Assembly (NCBI RefSeq): GCF_036370855.1
Contig: NC_088101.1
Span: forward strand, 6,827,501-6,891,500
DNA length: 64,000 nucleotides
Reading direction: 5' to 3'
Source of the DNA: Dromaius novaehollandiae
Lineage: Eukaryota > Chordata > Aves > Casuariiformes > Dromaiidae
In this document: positions 1 through 9,300 of the stretch, piece by piece
Numbering within the stretch: the first letter of the stretch is position 1
Layout of the letters: each line of letters begins with the position of its first letter
Notes under the pieces: generated by a model
The model's database searches: none
What the model saw: the letters and a program-made list of their open reading frames with translations, nothing else
What the model was told of the DNA's origin: nothing
Position numbers and translations under genes: made by a program

Positions 1-940
1 GATCTTCTATTTTTCGGAGGGCTTCTAACGCGTTCGGTGTCATCTGCCTCGGTTCCCATGGTTTGTGGCCCTTGAGCAACTCGAACAGTGGCTCCATCCA
101 CTCCTTGGGAATACCTATCAGCCCTCGCAGCCATTGGAGAGCTCCAACCAATTGCTGTACATCATGCAACGTCCGTATCTCTCTATTGAGCTTTATCGGC
201 TGTGGGACCACAGCTCTGGGGAGGATGGTGGTTCCCAGATAGTCGACAGATTCTCCCCTTTGCGTTTTCGCTTTCTGGACGTACAATCCCGCTTCATTTA
301 GGCAGTTAATTACTGCCTGTTCTGCCTGATCGGTTTCTTGCTGGGTCTCTGCAGCTATTAGGAGGTCGTCCATGTAATGGATGATAAGCGCGCGCGGGAA
401 CTGCGCCCTTACCGGCTGCAATACCTTAGCTACTGCCGCCTGACAAATCGTAGGTGAATTTTTCATGCCCTGCGGGAGGACTGTCCATTGATATCGCGCT
501 GCTGGCTCCTGCAGATTCTCTGAGGGCAGTGTGAAGGCAAATCGAGCTTTGTCCTGAGGGGCTAATGGTATAGAGAAAAAGCAATCTTGGATATCCATCA
601 CCACCACTGGCCAATTCTTTGGTATTGCTGATGGTAGTGGCAACCCCGGCTGGAGGGCACCCATCGCTTCCATCTGCTGATTTACCGCTCGTAGGTCGTG
701 CAGTAATCGAAATTTAGACTTGTCCTTTTTGTGTATCACAAATATAGGAGTGTTCCAGGGACTGTGGCTTTCCTCCAGGTGTCCCTGCTCTAATTCTCTA
801 CTTACTATTTGTCAGGCAGCCGCCAATTTGTCCGCTGTCAATGGCCACTGCTCTACCCACACAGGCTCATTGGAGCACCATGTCAGCGGGACAGCGAAAT
901 GAGCCCCGAGGAGGTAGGCAGTGGCCCTTACCCTAAATTT
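1..940 (-). pseudogene. pol: pol: reverse transcriptase domain, partial, one internal stop
   Basis: The frame is -1 to pro. It runs from the pro-pol joint to the window edge and covers the fingers and palm of reverse transcriptase. Visible hallmarks are SPWNTPIFVI, LLHDLRAVNQ, LPQGMKNSP and the catalytic YMDD (tyrosine codon at 376-374) followed by LLIA, all of class II type. An in-frame TGA at 814-812, between the pol start and SPWNTP, interrupts it. RNase H and integrase would lie left of position 1. The rest of the frame is open as far as I read it, so the stop may be the only lesion here. Confidence 0.85.
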
Positions 941-1473
941 GTCAGGTGAAAGCCGCTTTGCAATAAGGCATCTCGCCCTAATAATGGTTCCCCTATGGCA
1001 GTTATGTACGGCCGCACACGGATGATCTGAGCAGGCCTATCCGGGTCCTCCAATACAATTGTGATATCGGTTTCAGAAATCATAGCCTCCGCCCTGCCTC
1101 CCACTCCATCTAACGAGCTTGCCACTTTTGCTGGCCAACTCGATGGCCACAACCACGAGGGTACACATGTAACATCTGCCCCCGTATCTAGCATCATTAT
1201 TAAGGGGATGCTAGGAGGACCCGCCCCTGGTGGGCCTATCAGATGCGCTTTCACTCGGGGTCTCTTCTCACACCCTAAGACCAGGGCCACGCGGGGTTTC
1301 CCTTCGGAGTTTGGTCGCTGGAGCTGTCCATCAGCGGTGTGTTGTTGTTGACAGGGGCTACTTGAGGCCGGCTCACCGGGGAGGGGTGGCCCCCTAGTTG
1401 CCCTCCCCGCTTCTCGTTTCCCGACCGCCGACAATCTCGTGCTCTGTGTCCTGGTTTTCCACAGGCCCAGCAT
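928..1473 (-). CDS. pro: pro: retroviral aspartic protease, in its own -1 frame
   Basis: This frame is open for 181 codons and overlaps the 3' end of gag. It carries the retropepsin active site LDTGADVT, a flap-like glycine region (GVGGRAEA) and the conserved GRDAL near the C-terminus, then stops at 930-928. The ATG at 1473 is probably not used as a start: the frame is exactly -1 to gag and contains GGGAAAC heptamers, so expression by ribosomal frameshifting is expected. In alpharetroviruses protease is part of the gag frame; a separate pro frame is typical of betaretroviruses. No break is visible in the protease. Confidence 0.87.
   Translation of the reverse strand: MLGLWKTRTQSTRLSAVGKREAGRATRGPPLPGEPASSSPCQQQHTADGQLQRPNSEGKPRVALVLGCEKRPRVKAHLIGPPGAGPPSIPLIMMLDTGADVTCVPSWLWPSSWPAKVASSLDGVGGRAEAMISETDITIVLEDPDRPAQIIRVRPYITAIGEPLLGRDALLQSGFHLTNLG
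934..940 (-). promoter_or_regulatory. pro-pol -1 ribosomal slippery site AAATTTA
   Basis: A AAT TTA is in the pro frame (AAT codon starts at 939), one codon before the pro stop TAA at 930-928, and a -1 slip enters the pol frame. The same heptamer, with a stop just after it, is the alpharetroviral gag-pol frameshift signal. Confidence 0.82.
1296..1302 (-). promoter_or_regulatory. gag-pro -1 ribosomal slippery site GGGAAAC (second copy at 1416-1422)
   Basis: On the minus strand G GGA AAC is in the gag frame (GGA codon starts at 1301), about 20 nt before the gag stop. A -1 slip gives GGG AAA and enters the open pro frame. The same heptamer in the same phase occurs at 1422-1416, just after the second zinc knuckle. 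GGGAAAC is a known betaretroviral gag-pro slippery sequence. I did not fold the downstream RNA for a pseudoknot. Confidence 0.75.
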
Positions 1474-2546
1474 GTAAGGCTCCCCATACCCCTTGTTGGG
1501 CGCGCGTAACTTCCCTTATTCGTGCACTGTGCTCTCAAATGGCCCATTCGCCCGCAGCCAAAGCATGGGCCTCCCTTTGGACCTCCTCTAGCTCTAACCT
1601 CCGGCATTGCCATAACTGCTGCAGCAATCTGTAGGGCTGTGGTCTTGTCCCGGTGTTCTAATACGTACTTGATCGTCTGCCCTAGACTTGCTCCCTTAGG
1701 CGCTGTTCTTAGGATTTCTTTTGTCAACTCGTTGCCCTGTTGTTTGATACATTCCAACATCACCGCTCCTTTTGCAGCGTCTGGTAAAGATGCAAGTTCT
1801 ACTGCTGCCTGTAGCCTGTCACAAAACTTGTCAAACGGCTCTCCCACTCTCTGCTTCACAGTCGTCCATGGCTCTGCCTGCTGCACCAGTGGCCCAATAT
1901 CATCAAAGGCCTTTCGAGATGCTTCTGTTGTCACCAGTATCTCCCGAGGTCTCAGGCCCGCTGCCTGCTGCTGGGGTGTAGCCATGGCCGCATCATTTCC
2001 TCTTAACCGCGCTAGGGTGGATTGGCCCAGTGGGTTCTGCGGGTCTGCCTGTGCGGCCATCAACGCCTGCTGCAGACGCGAGGTCCACGCTTCTTTCCAC
2101 ATAAGGACCATCGTGGGCGATAAGACCAGTCGCGCGAGGGCGCGACAATCCCACGGTATTAGACCTCCCGCGTGCGCCGCGTCCAGCAGCGTCTGTGTCA
2201 CCGGGTGTCGCAGGCCCTGTTCTTGCACTGCTTTCAATAGCTGTTGTACCGTCTTTGGGTCGAGGGGCATCCATTCCACTGCCCCCCCCCCCCGGGGCAA
2301 CTCGTACTGGGAAGGCCCCTATTGGCGCACGAAACTTGAGGCCACTCAGGGCACATTCTGTCGCTATCAGTTTCCAGTCTGTTAGGGGAATTTCTTTTCC
2401 CCCTCCCGCTTGGGTGGAACCTGCTGCCTCTGATAGCCCTCTTTGTTTAGCTGTTGCCTCTAATAGCCCTCTTTGTTTAGCTGTTTCTTCTTCCAGAGCT
2501 GTAAGCAGCATAAACATCTGCTCCATATCTCTTGTGACTTTCCTCC

Positions 2547-2551
<5 letters not shown>

Positions 2552-2577
<26 letters not shown>
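2552..2577. repeat. 26-nt T run (A run in gag sense)
   Basis: An uninterrupted homopolymer inside gag, read as a lysine run. The gag frame changes here. A 12-nt C run at 2282-2293 marks the place where the frame is restored. Confidence 0.95.
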
Positions 2578-3521
2578 CTTCGCCTCTGACTGCGGCGGGG
2601 GAACTCCGCCCTAGTTGCTGCACCTGAGTCTTCAGTCTCCTCCTTCCGCAATGCTGGTCGACGCCCACTCCTCTCTCGGCCAGCACCATCTTTTCCCGGG
2701 TGCGGCACCCTCGGTCTTTCCCCTGCTTCTGGTCTTTCCCCTGCTTCTTCTCTTCTTTCGTCCTCCCACTGCACCCGAATCATGGTCCCCGGTAGCCAGT
2801 CTCGGGGATCATCCACTATAATCGGTCTTTCCTTTTCTTCTGCCTCCTCCACTTTCACCTTGCTTTCTTTTCCTCTACCCGCCTCTGGCTTTTTCATATC
2901 TCGGTCTCCACAAAGGTCTCCTGGTTCTCCTAGTTCTCCCCCTTCCATCGCCCTCATCTCTTTCCACGGATATCGCGGCGGAGGCGGAGAAGAGGGCGTT
3001 ATTGGGTAAGCCTCTGGAGTTTTTGCCTCCCCCTCTCCCCGCTCTGGTTCTTGATTAACCGCCTCCTCCTTTATGTCTGTTTCCACACTCTCCGTTTTCA
3101 CTTCATCCCCTACTATCGCCTCTCCCTCTATCGCCTCCGTTCGCTCCTCTGCGTTCGCTGCTGTCTGTGTTGCCATTTCCGCGGACATGTGCAGCGCCGC
3201 GCGGGCAGCCTGCCAGGTCTCAAGCTCCTCCCTAGTCCTTTCTAAAATGATCGTTATATCTCCCCACGTCTTAAGCTCTGCGGCCTTCTTAGTGGCCATA
3301 GCTCTCTGAGCAAGTGCTCGAGTGTACTTCTCCCAGTTAGAAGGGGAAAAAATGTCCCCTGGTCTAACTATCGCTCCATCTTTCAGGAGCCGCCCGACGC
3401 AGTTCGCTACTGCATTCGCTCTCATAGAGAGCACCCATTCCCGGGCACCCACGCGTACAACCTTAAGTACCGCGTCCATGATCCGGATCCTCTCGACCGC
3501 CTGCGGTCCGCCGTCTCAGCT

Positions 3522-3539
3522 ATCACGTCGGGGTCACCA
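3522..3539 (-). other. Primer binding site for tRNA-Trp
   Basis: The minus-strand 18-mer TGGTGACCCCGACGTGAT is complementary to the 3' end of tRNA-Trp, the primer used by avian alpharetroviruses. It lies 2 nt downstream of the LTR end and only 42 nt upstream of the gag ATG. Confidence 0.92.
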
Positions 3540-3541
3540 CT

Positions 3542-3771
3542 TGTCGCCTTCTGATGCGACAATCTCCCGTTCGCCTGAGACGGCACGGAGGCTCCCCCAG
3601 CCTCCGGGCCAATGAGCACTGACACCAATATGAGGATGCTGCAAATGGCGTTTATTGTACGCATGTATTCGCTTATGTACCTACAAGCATACTGCTATCT
3701 CTACGTCATATCCTTCCTCTTCCTTCCTCTTTCCGTGCCATCGCGAGATCTTCCGATCGCCGTTCCCTACA
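3542..3771 (-). repeat. 5' LTR of the class II provirus (about 230 bp)
   Basis: On the minus strand it starts TGTAGGG and ends GCGACA, so it has TG...CA ends, and it sits 2 nt from the primer binding site. A polyadenylation signal AATAAA is at 3656-3651, followed at once by GCCATTTG, the arrangement at the U3/R border of avian alpharetroviral LTRs. An AT-rich TACATAAG stretch about 25 nt upstream may act as a weak TATA element. At the 3' end TGTCGC and GCGACA can form a hairpin. The partner LTR is outside the window, so the target duplication (candidate GGTCAG at 3772-3777) cannot be confirmed. Confidence 0.72.
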
Positions 3772-5581
3772 GGTCAGTTTGCCACCAGCGCTGTGGCGGG
3801 GAAACTCTCCAGCCCCTCCATGCTGGGCTGGGCTGCTCTTGGCAGCGTTGTGTCCTGGGGACAGGAACCAGGGCAGTGGCTGCAGGGCTGTTGCCAGTGG
3901 TATGCCTGCTCTGTCTGTGGTCTTCAAGCAAGCACGGGAAGGAAGAGGGAAGCCGGAGGATGTCAATAAATTAGGAACATGCATTACTACTTACCTGAAA
4001 ACACGGCCTCTTCAGTGTTTGTATCTCTTCATTTTTCTTTCTTGGTACCCCTAATGCGTGCCAAGGCCCCCGTCATTGCTGGGAAGGGTGAGTGCCCAAA
4101 GTGTGCAAGACTCTCGGCCTTGTGTGTGTAGAAAGCCTGAGCTTTACTGGAAGCGTTTGCCTGAGAAGGTGCTGCTGAGCTTTCAAGCTTGAACTGGAGA
4201 GTCCGGCTCCTGGTTTGTCTCCTTTGTGACCGGGCTGGCTGGACTTGGAGCAGGTGACGGTGCTGTGAGCCTTCAGGGACACAATGGCAAAATACTGATG
4301 GCCTTCAGGGAGGCCAGAAATTCTCCCTGGGCCTTTGTTGACCCGACCGTTGTCCCTTTCAGTAGAGCTCTGTGCCTGCTTCCAGCTGGGTCTCCTTACT
4401 TGCCCAGGGCGCAAGAAGGCATGGGAGGTTTTAAGGGTCCTGCGAGTCATGTGAATCATGAGCGCACAGTCCTTGGCAGGGTAGGGCGTGTTTTGTGAAA
4501 TAGCTCAGTACTACCGGGGTCTGCTCTGCAGTTTTGCCCTGAATTAACAAGCTAGTAATGGCAAAATGGTTTAATATTTGTCTCTCCTCTGCGTAGAAAA
4601 ATGTCATGTGCCTAGGCTCTCCTGTTTTTAAAACCCACACGTTTTGCTGTGACACCCGCACCGTTTCCCCTCCAGTGCACGCAGCCCATGAGTAATTTTC
4701 TTGGAATTGCAGACAACCACTGCTTCTCACTGGCTAGGTGATGCCCATGCAAGCTGTATTTTGCTCTGTAATGCTCCTTGACCTTGTGAGGGACTCTGGG
4801 GGGCAAAAGGAAATGGCTGAGCAATTAGCTTTCTGGCAGCGCTTTTGCTGCTGCCTCCTGTCCCCCAGCAGGTTTTCTCAGGGATTTGTTGCCACAGGTG
4901 GGAAAGCAGCCTGCAGTGCCTGCTGGGGACCTGGGCCTGGGGGCTTTATTTCCCTTGGTGCTCTGGAGTGACGTGCCCAGCCATGGACGGGGCATATGTG
5001 ACTGCTGTGTGACGGATTGTGAGTGACGGCAGCTCATTGCTGGGCCTTCCAGCCCCACTGCGGGTCGTGGGAGCTTTTCTGTGCCGAGAGGGAACCGGGG
5101 AATTGCTGGAGGTGAGCGTCCTTGGTGGGTGGTTTGGGGGGAGCTGGGGCAGGCTGAGTGTGTCTGTTTCCATTCCTGGCGGCGATGAAGCCTCCCGGTG
5201 CTGCAGAGGGGCTGGGAAAGTCTGCCTGTGTGCTGCTGGCACCAATAAAGTGTGTGGCAGGTCGTTCTCCCTTGCGCATCGCAGCCCTGCCAAGGCAGGA
5301 ACGTAACAGCACGGATGTGGGGTGGGAGAGCTGTTCATCTGTTGCCATGTGCTGCTGACGTGGGTCGTAGCTGGGTTTGGTCTGGGATCCTTCACTCGTG
5401 GTACTGGTACGTGCCTGGAGGAGAGCGTGGATGCAGATGGTGGGGATAATTTTGCAGAGTTAGCATTTGGGTTTGATGTTTTGCAGTTGCACGGAAAGGA
5501 TCGTGTTCAGTGCAGAAGTGCCAGCGGGCCGTGCTTTCCCGTTGTGTTTGCCTCCCAACCATTTGCTCCTTTTTCAGCAGA

Positions 5582-6168
5582 GCTGGAGCAGCCATTTCTC
5601 CAACAGTTGCTGTTTGATCAGCTGGGGCCCAGCTGCTTGTGGAAAGCAGCAGAACTGCTGCCATGGGTTTGTAGGGGGCCGAGTAGGCTTGTGGTCAGAG
5701 CACTGGGACAGACTTGTGGCGGGAGAAAAGCGGTGTTACCAGCTGATCTCCACAGGGCTGCTTCGGTTTATGCTGATGGGGCTGAGGCATCACGCTGTAG
5801 CTTGCTGTCACAGAAGGGGGTAGCTTGAGTCCTGCTTGATCATCTTGTTTCATATTCAGTGAAGAAGTGCCATCAGGCCTCGCCTGGCAGCTCATGCCTG
5901 GAGTGGCAGCAGTACAGTGCATCTGCATCACTACAAGTGCTGCTTACATCCCCCCCAGGACACCCGGAGAAACTTCCTGCTGTCCAAAATCACTGTTTGG
6001 AGGACCTTGTTTGCCTTGGTGTCGTGTGCTGTTCAGGGTGCTTCCCGGTTGTGGGCACAAGGTGGGGGTGCCACCCCGACCCCAGGCAGGGACAGATGCA
6101 CAAATACAAGGCACACAAGGATCGTTAGAAGATCAAACAGCAGCTGTTGGAGAAATGGCTGCTCCAGC
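5582..6168. repeat. 38-bp inverted repeat pair, about 510 bp apart
   Basis: The 38 bases at 5582-5619 (starting GCTGGAGCAGCC) match the reverse complement of 6131-6168 with a single mismatch. The flanks do not match, so this is a discrete pair. It could be a mobile-element terminal repeat or two insertions of one short repeat. Confidence 0.65.
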
Positions 6169-6307
6169 CAGTCTGTGTCCCTGCAGGGGTTCCCCCGTGT
6201 TATCCTCATCAAGGCAAGAAGAAGACGGGAGAGTCCCCGGCACCGCTGAGCGTCGGTCCATGGCGAGGAACCCAGGGAGGGGGAACTAAGAAGTTTTTAT
6301 GCAACAG

Positions 6308-6317
6308 GCGCATGCGC
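6308..6317. promoter_or_regulatory. NRF1-type palindrome GCGCATGCGC
   Basis: Perfect core of the nuclear respiratory factor 1 site, within a compact AT/GC-mixed stretch (6290-6480) that looks like a promoter or LTR U3 fragment. No adjacent coding region was recognised. Confidence 0.35.
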
Positions 6318-9300
6318 AATAAGCAGAATTACGTTATGCTCATGAAACGGTCATGTGACATTATAGCCACTAAAGCATGCCAAGCTAGGGGTTGTAACAG
6401 ATAAGATGTGCAGGACAGTTTATACTGTTTCTCTTTCCTCCTGGGACAGTCTGGCTAGTTCCCATCGCCTAGCTCCTCAACGCTCTTCCGCATTACTCCA
6501 TACACCGGTGTTTGCGTGCGTGGAGTTGTAGGGGAAGTTTTCCTGGGGTAGAACCGGCCAGTGAGGTGAGGCGGGGAGCTGGCTTACATGGAAGGGGCAG
6601 TTTGAAAGATGATGCTTCTTGGCTGACAGACCTTCCAGTACAGAAGGCCAAGTCCAGCCGAGCAATCTCCAGGCAGCTCTGCTCTTTGGGCTCTGCCATA
6701 AAACCCTGGTCTAGTCTGCTGGAACAGCTTCTGATAACGCACGTAAGGATGAATTTCTGCACTGACAGACTCCTCAGGAAACTTCACAAGACAAACATGG
6801 GGCTTCTGTAACAAAAGAAAAAAAGCTTTCTAATTCTGCGCTGCAGTTACACGTGTTAGCGATCACCAAAACAAGACACCCCTCAGAGAGGGACAGACAG
6901 ATAGGACCTGCTGTCTGAACATGACTTCCACCTGCTGTACTTAAATGAGACTCTCAGTTTAACGCGTGCATCAAGCGTGCAATGCGATTAGCTTCCTGTA
7001 GACTCCTTTCTCAAGGAGTTGGGCTTGTAGCAGAGGGAGGATGCCAGCAAAAGAGGAGGACCCAAACCTGTGGAAGCAAGGATGCCTGTTGTGCCAGAAG
7101 CAGCCTCTTGCTCAGCTCCAGAGGCTCTCGCTCACCACTTGAAACGTGGCCGCGGGACCTTGTTCGACAGCGGTGGGAGGCTGATGCTGGATGACTCCTT
7201 GGTCTGTGAGCGATGAACAGCAGTGCACGACTGCAAACCTCTGCTCACGACTGAGCTCCCTCATTGCCCACAACTGTTGGAGCCAGGCAGGGCAGACGAT
7301 GCTGAATTCTCCGTGTGCATCTCTACCACGCTCCTCTACGTCATGCTTTGCCACTTCCCTAGCTATGTCCCTGGGAGCCAAACCCCTCCCTCAGGAGCAG
7401 GGCAGCTCAGGCAGAGCGGCTTTGTGCCACTCACTGCATTTGCACCAAGGAAATGATGCTGCAGCCTTGGGTCAGGCTCGGTGCTGTTGCTCGGGGCTCA
7501 GTGCAGGAGCTCGACCTGCTGGTTCCCAGGCTGGGCCATTTCCCTGGTTTTGCTGCTCCCCTCCCTGCCTTGGGAGAGACTTTGTGCGGGGCCAGTCTGG
7601 GCATTAGTGCTGGTGTCTGAGCAGGGCAAAACGCTGCAGGGAAAGAAATCCCCTCTGCAAGGGAGGACGAGGGCGCCTGTGTGGCGTCGTTCAGCCCTGC
7701 CGGGAGGAGACTTGGGATGCTTTCTGCAGCAGCTGAGCACTGCTCCCACTGGACTCAGCCTCAGGGCCCCAGAAGAACGGCCTGCCTTGGCGATGGATGC
7801 GAAACCGGTCACAGCCCTGCGGAGGGCTGCGATGTCTCCCTGGCTCCCTGTCCCCCACTGCAGAGCCTTGCCTGCTCCCAGGGGGAAGAGGGAGCCAAAA
7901 TCCTCTGCTGGCTCACAGGTCTCTGGGCACCGGCAGCTGCACCCTCTGCCTGGGGCTGCTGCACTGCAGTGGGGAGTTGGGGGAACCTTCCTGCCCCATG
8001 GGAAGGGACTCAGCACAGAGCCTGCTGAGAGCCGCTCTCCAGGCAGGCAGCTCCCAAAGCGTTTCAGTGGGGGACATGGTCACGGCTCAACAGGGGCTGC
8101 GTGCTAGTGATTAAACCGAGGTGCCGGCCCTTTTCTCCCCTTGCGCTGCACCGCAGCCAGGAGAGAGGGGAGCCGCTGCTCTGCTGAAGGAGGCCCTGAA
8201 AGAGCCCAGGTCTGCCCTGTCTGCTGCCACACAGCCGGGGTGCTGCAGCTCCCCGAGCTCTGAGCGCAGCAGTGTCCCGGGCTCCCGCACGTGTCTGGCG
8301 GCTGGACCGTGCTGGTCTGCGCCATCTCCCTGGTGTGGAAGGGTGGCTCTGTGTCAGCCAGGGAGAGCAGCTGGGACTTGCTGCCCCCGCACACAGTTGC
8401 GGGGGCTTCAGTATCCCACCTCACTAGTGAATAAGTAAATAAAAAAGGAAGAACAATGTGTGGTTGCTTAATATCCCAGGGGAGTTTGCTTGCTTTGCTG
8501 TCTGAAGAAGAGGGCAAACCATACACTTTGGCAGCTGCACACCTGGTGCTCAGTAATTTGGGTTGTGCCCTATTAAGGCGTTTCCCTGCGTTCCAGGCAG
8601 GCTGCTCTCATCACTGAGCCTTTGGGGCCGTTGGCTCTGCCAGGCAGGGAAGAGCCGAAGGCTGAGTGCTGCCAGCCCTGAGTGTGTTGGTGTCTGACAA
8701 TAATCAGGGTGTAGGGGAGAATTACATGGGAGTTAGGCACATCTGTGTTGCCCCCAGGCAGTGGGGGACAGACCTGCATTCGCCATGTTGCTGAAGCCCT
8801 AAGTGTGGAGAGCCCGAGACCCCTGAAATGTGGTGCCCGCAGGATAAGTGCGGGAGCTGCTCGCTTCACGTTGGTTATGGTGATTTCAGAGCTGGGACTT
8901 GCTGCAGAGCTTGCGGTGCTCCTTCACTGCCCTCTGTCAGGGTTTGGTTTTAGTGATGCCCATTTCTGCTGAGTGTGGAAGGGTTGTTATGGCTTATGCT
9001 GATTAAAACCCCCAGTGCTCTTTCCTTTCAGACAAATGCACAGCATTTCTTGTGATTTGCTTGTTCCTGGTACATCCTTTCATGTATTTAATAATGTTAA
9101 ATGTAGTACAGATTAAAGCCTGGCAGTAGGCTTCCTGTTGGGCCCGCTGATGCTCTGTGAGTCAAAGGAGCAGGGCTGCAGCTCGCTGCACTTTTCCCGG
9201 TGCTTTAACAAAATGGTGCTGGGGAGTGACATTTGTGCTGTAGCCTTGGCACCGGTGATGCATGAATCCAACTGTGTGTGCGCGTGTGTTGTGATGGGCT

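Larger units (their letters stand above)
1275..3479 (-). pseudogene. gag: gag polyprotein (matrix, capsid, nucleocapsid) with two compensating frame changes
   Basis: The ATG is at 3479-3477. The matrix frame opens with a segment like alpharetroviral matrix (motifs SPSNW, ALAQRAM, LKTWG) and runs through an acidic/proline-rich linker to a 26-A run (plus-strand T 2552-2577). The frame then changes; the segment with the capsid start (RAPIGAFPV) is read in another frame down to a 12-G run (plus-strand C 2282-2293), after which the first frame resumes. That part carries capsid, the major homology region (VGEPFDKFCDRL) and two CCHC zinc knuckles (CFGCGRMGHLRAQC and CWACGKPGHRARDC), ending at the stop at 1275-1277. 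A 30-bp in-frame tandem duplication lies at 2426-2485. The two homopolymer changes cancel, so they may be sequencing or replication slips. It would form the virion core; as written it cannot make one continuous protein. Confidence 0.85.
1..3771 (-). mobile_element. Class II endogenous retrovirus, 5' part of provirus (LTR-gag-pro-pol), alpharetrovirus-related
   Basis: Read on the minus strand, the order is LTR (3771-3542), primer binding site (3539-3522), gag (from 3479), protease and reverse transcriptase; the rest of pol, any env and the 3' LTR lie left of position 1. The tRNA-Trp primer site and the LTR segment AATAAACGCCATTTG are alpharetrovirus traits, and the matrix start resembles that genus. 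The separate protease frame reached by -1 shifting is instead a betaretrovirus trait, so this fits the intermediate alpha/beta-like class II elements of birds. Breaks seen: two compensating frame changes in gag at homopolymers and one in-frame stop in RT. It is otherwise well preserved, which suggests a fairly young insertion. Confidence 0.9.

Noticed and set aside
1522-2385. 287-codon plus-strand frame opposite gag
   Set aside because: Antisense shadow of a GC-rich retroviral coding region; no family resemblance.
7481-8107. 208-codon plus-strand frame, longest in the 3.8-12 kb region
   Set aside because: Opposite-strand frame of similar length overlaps it, and there is no motif, promoter or splice context to support a gene.
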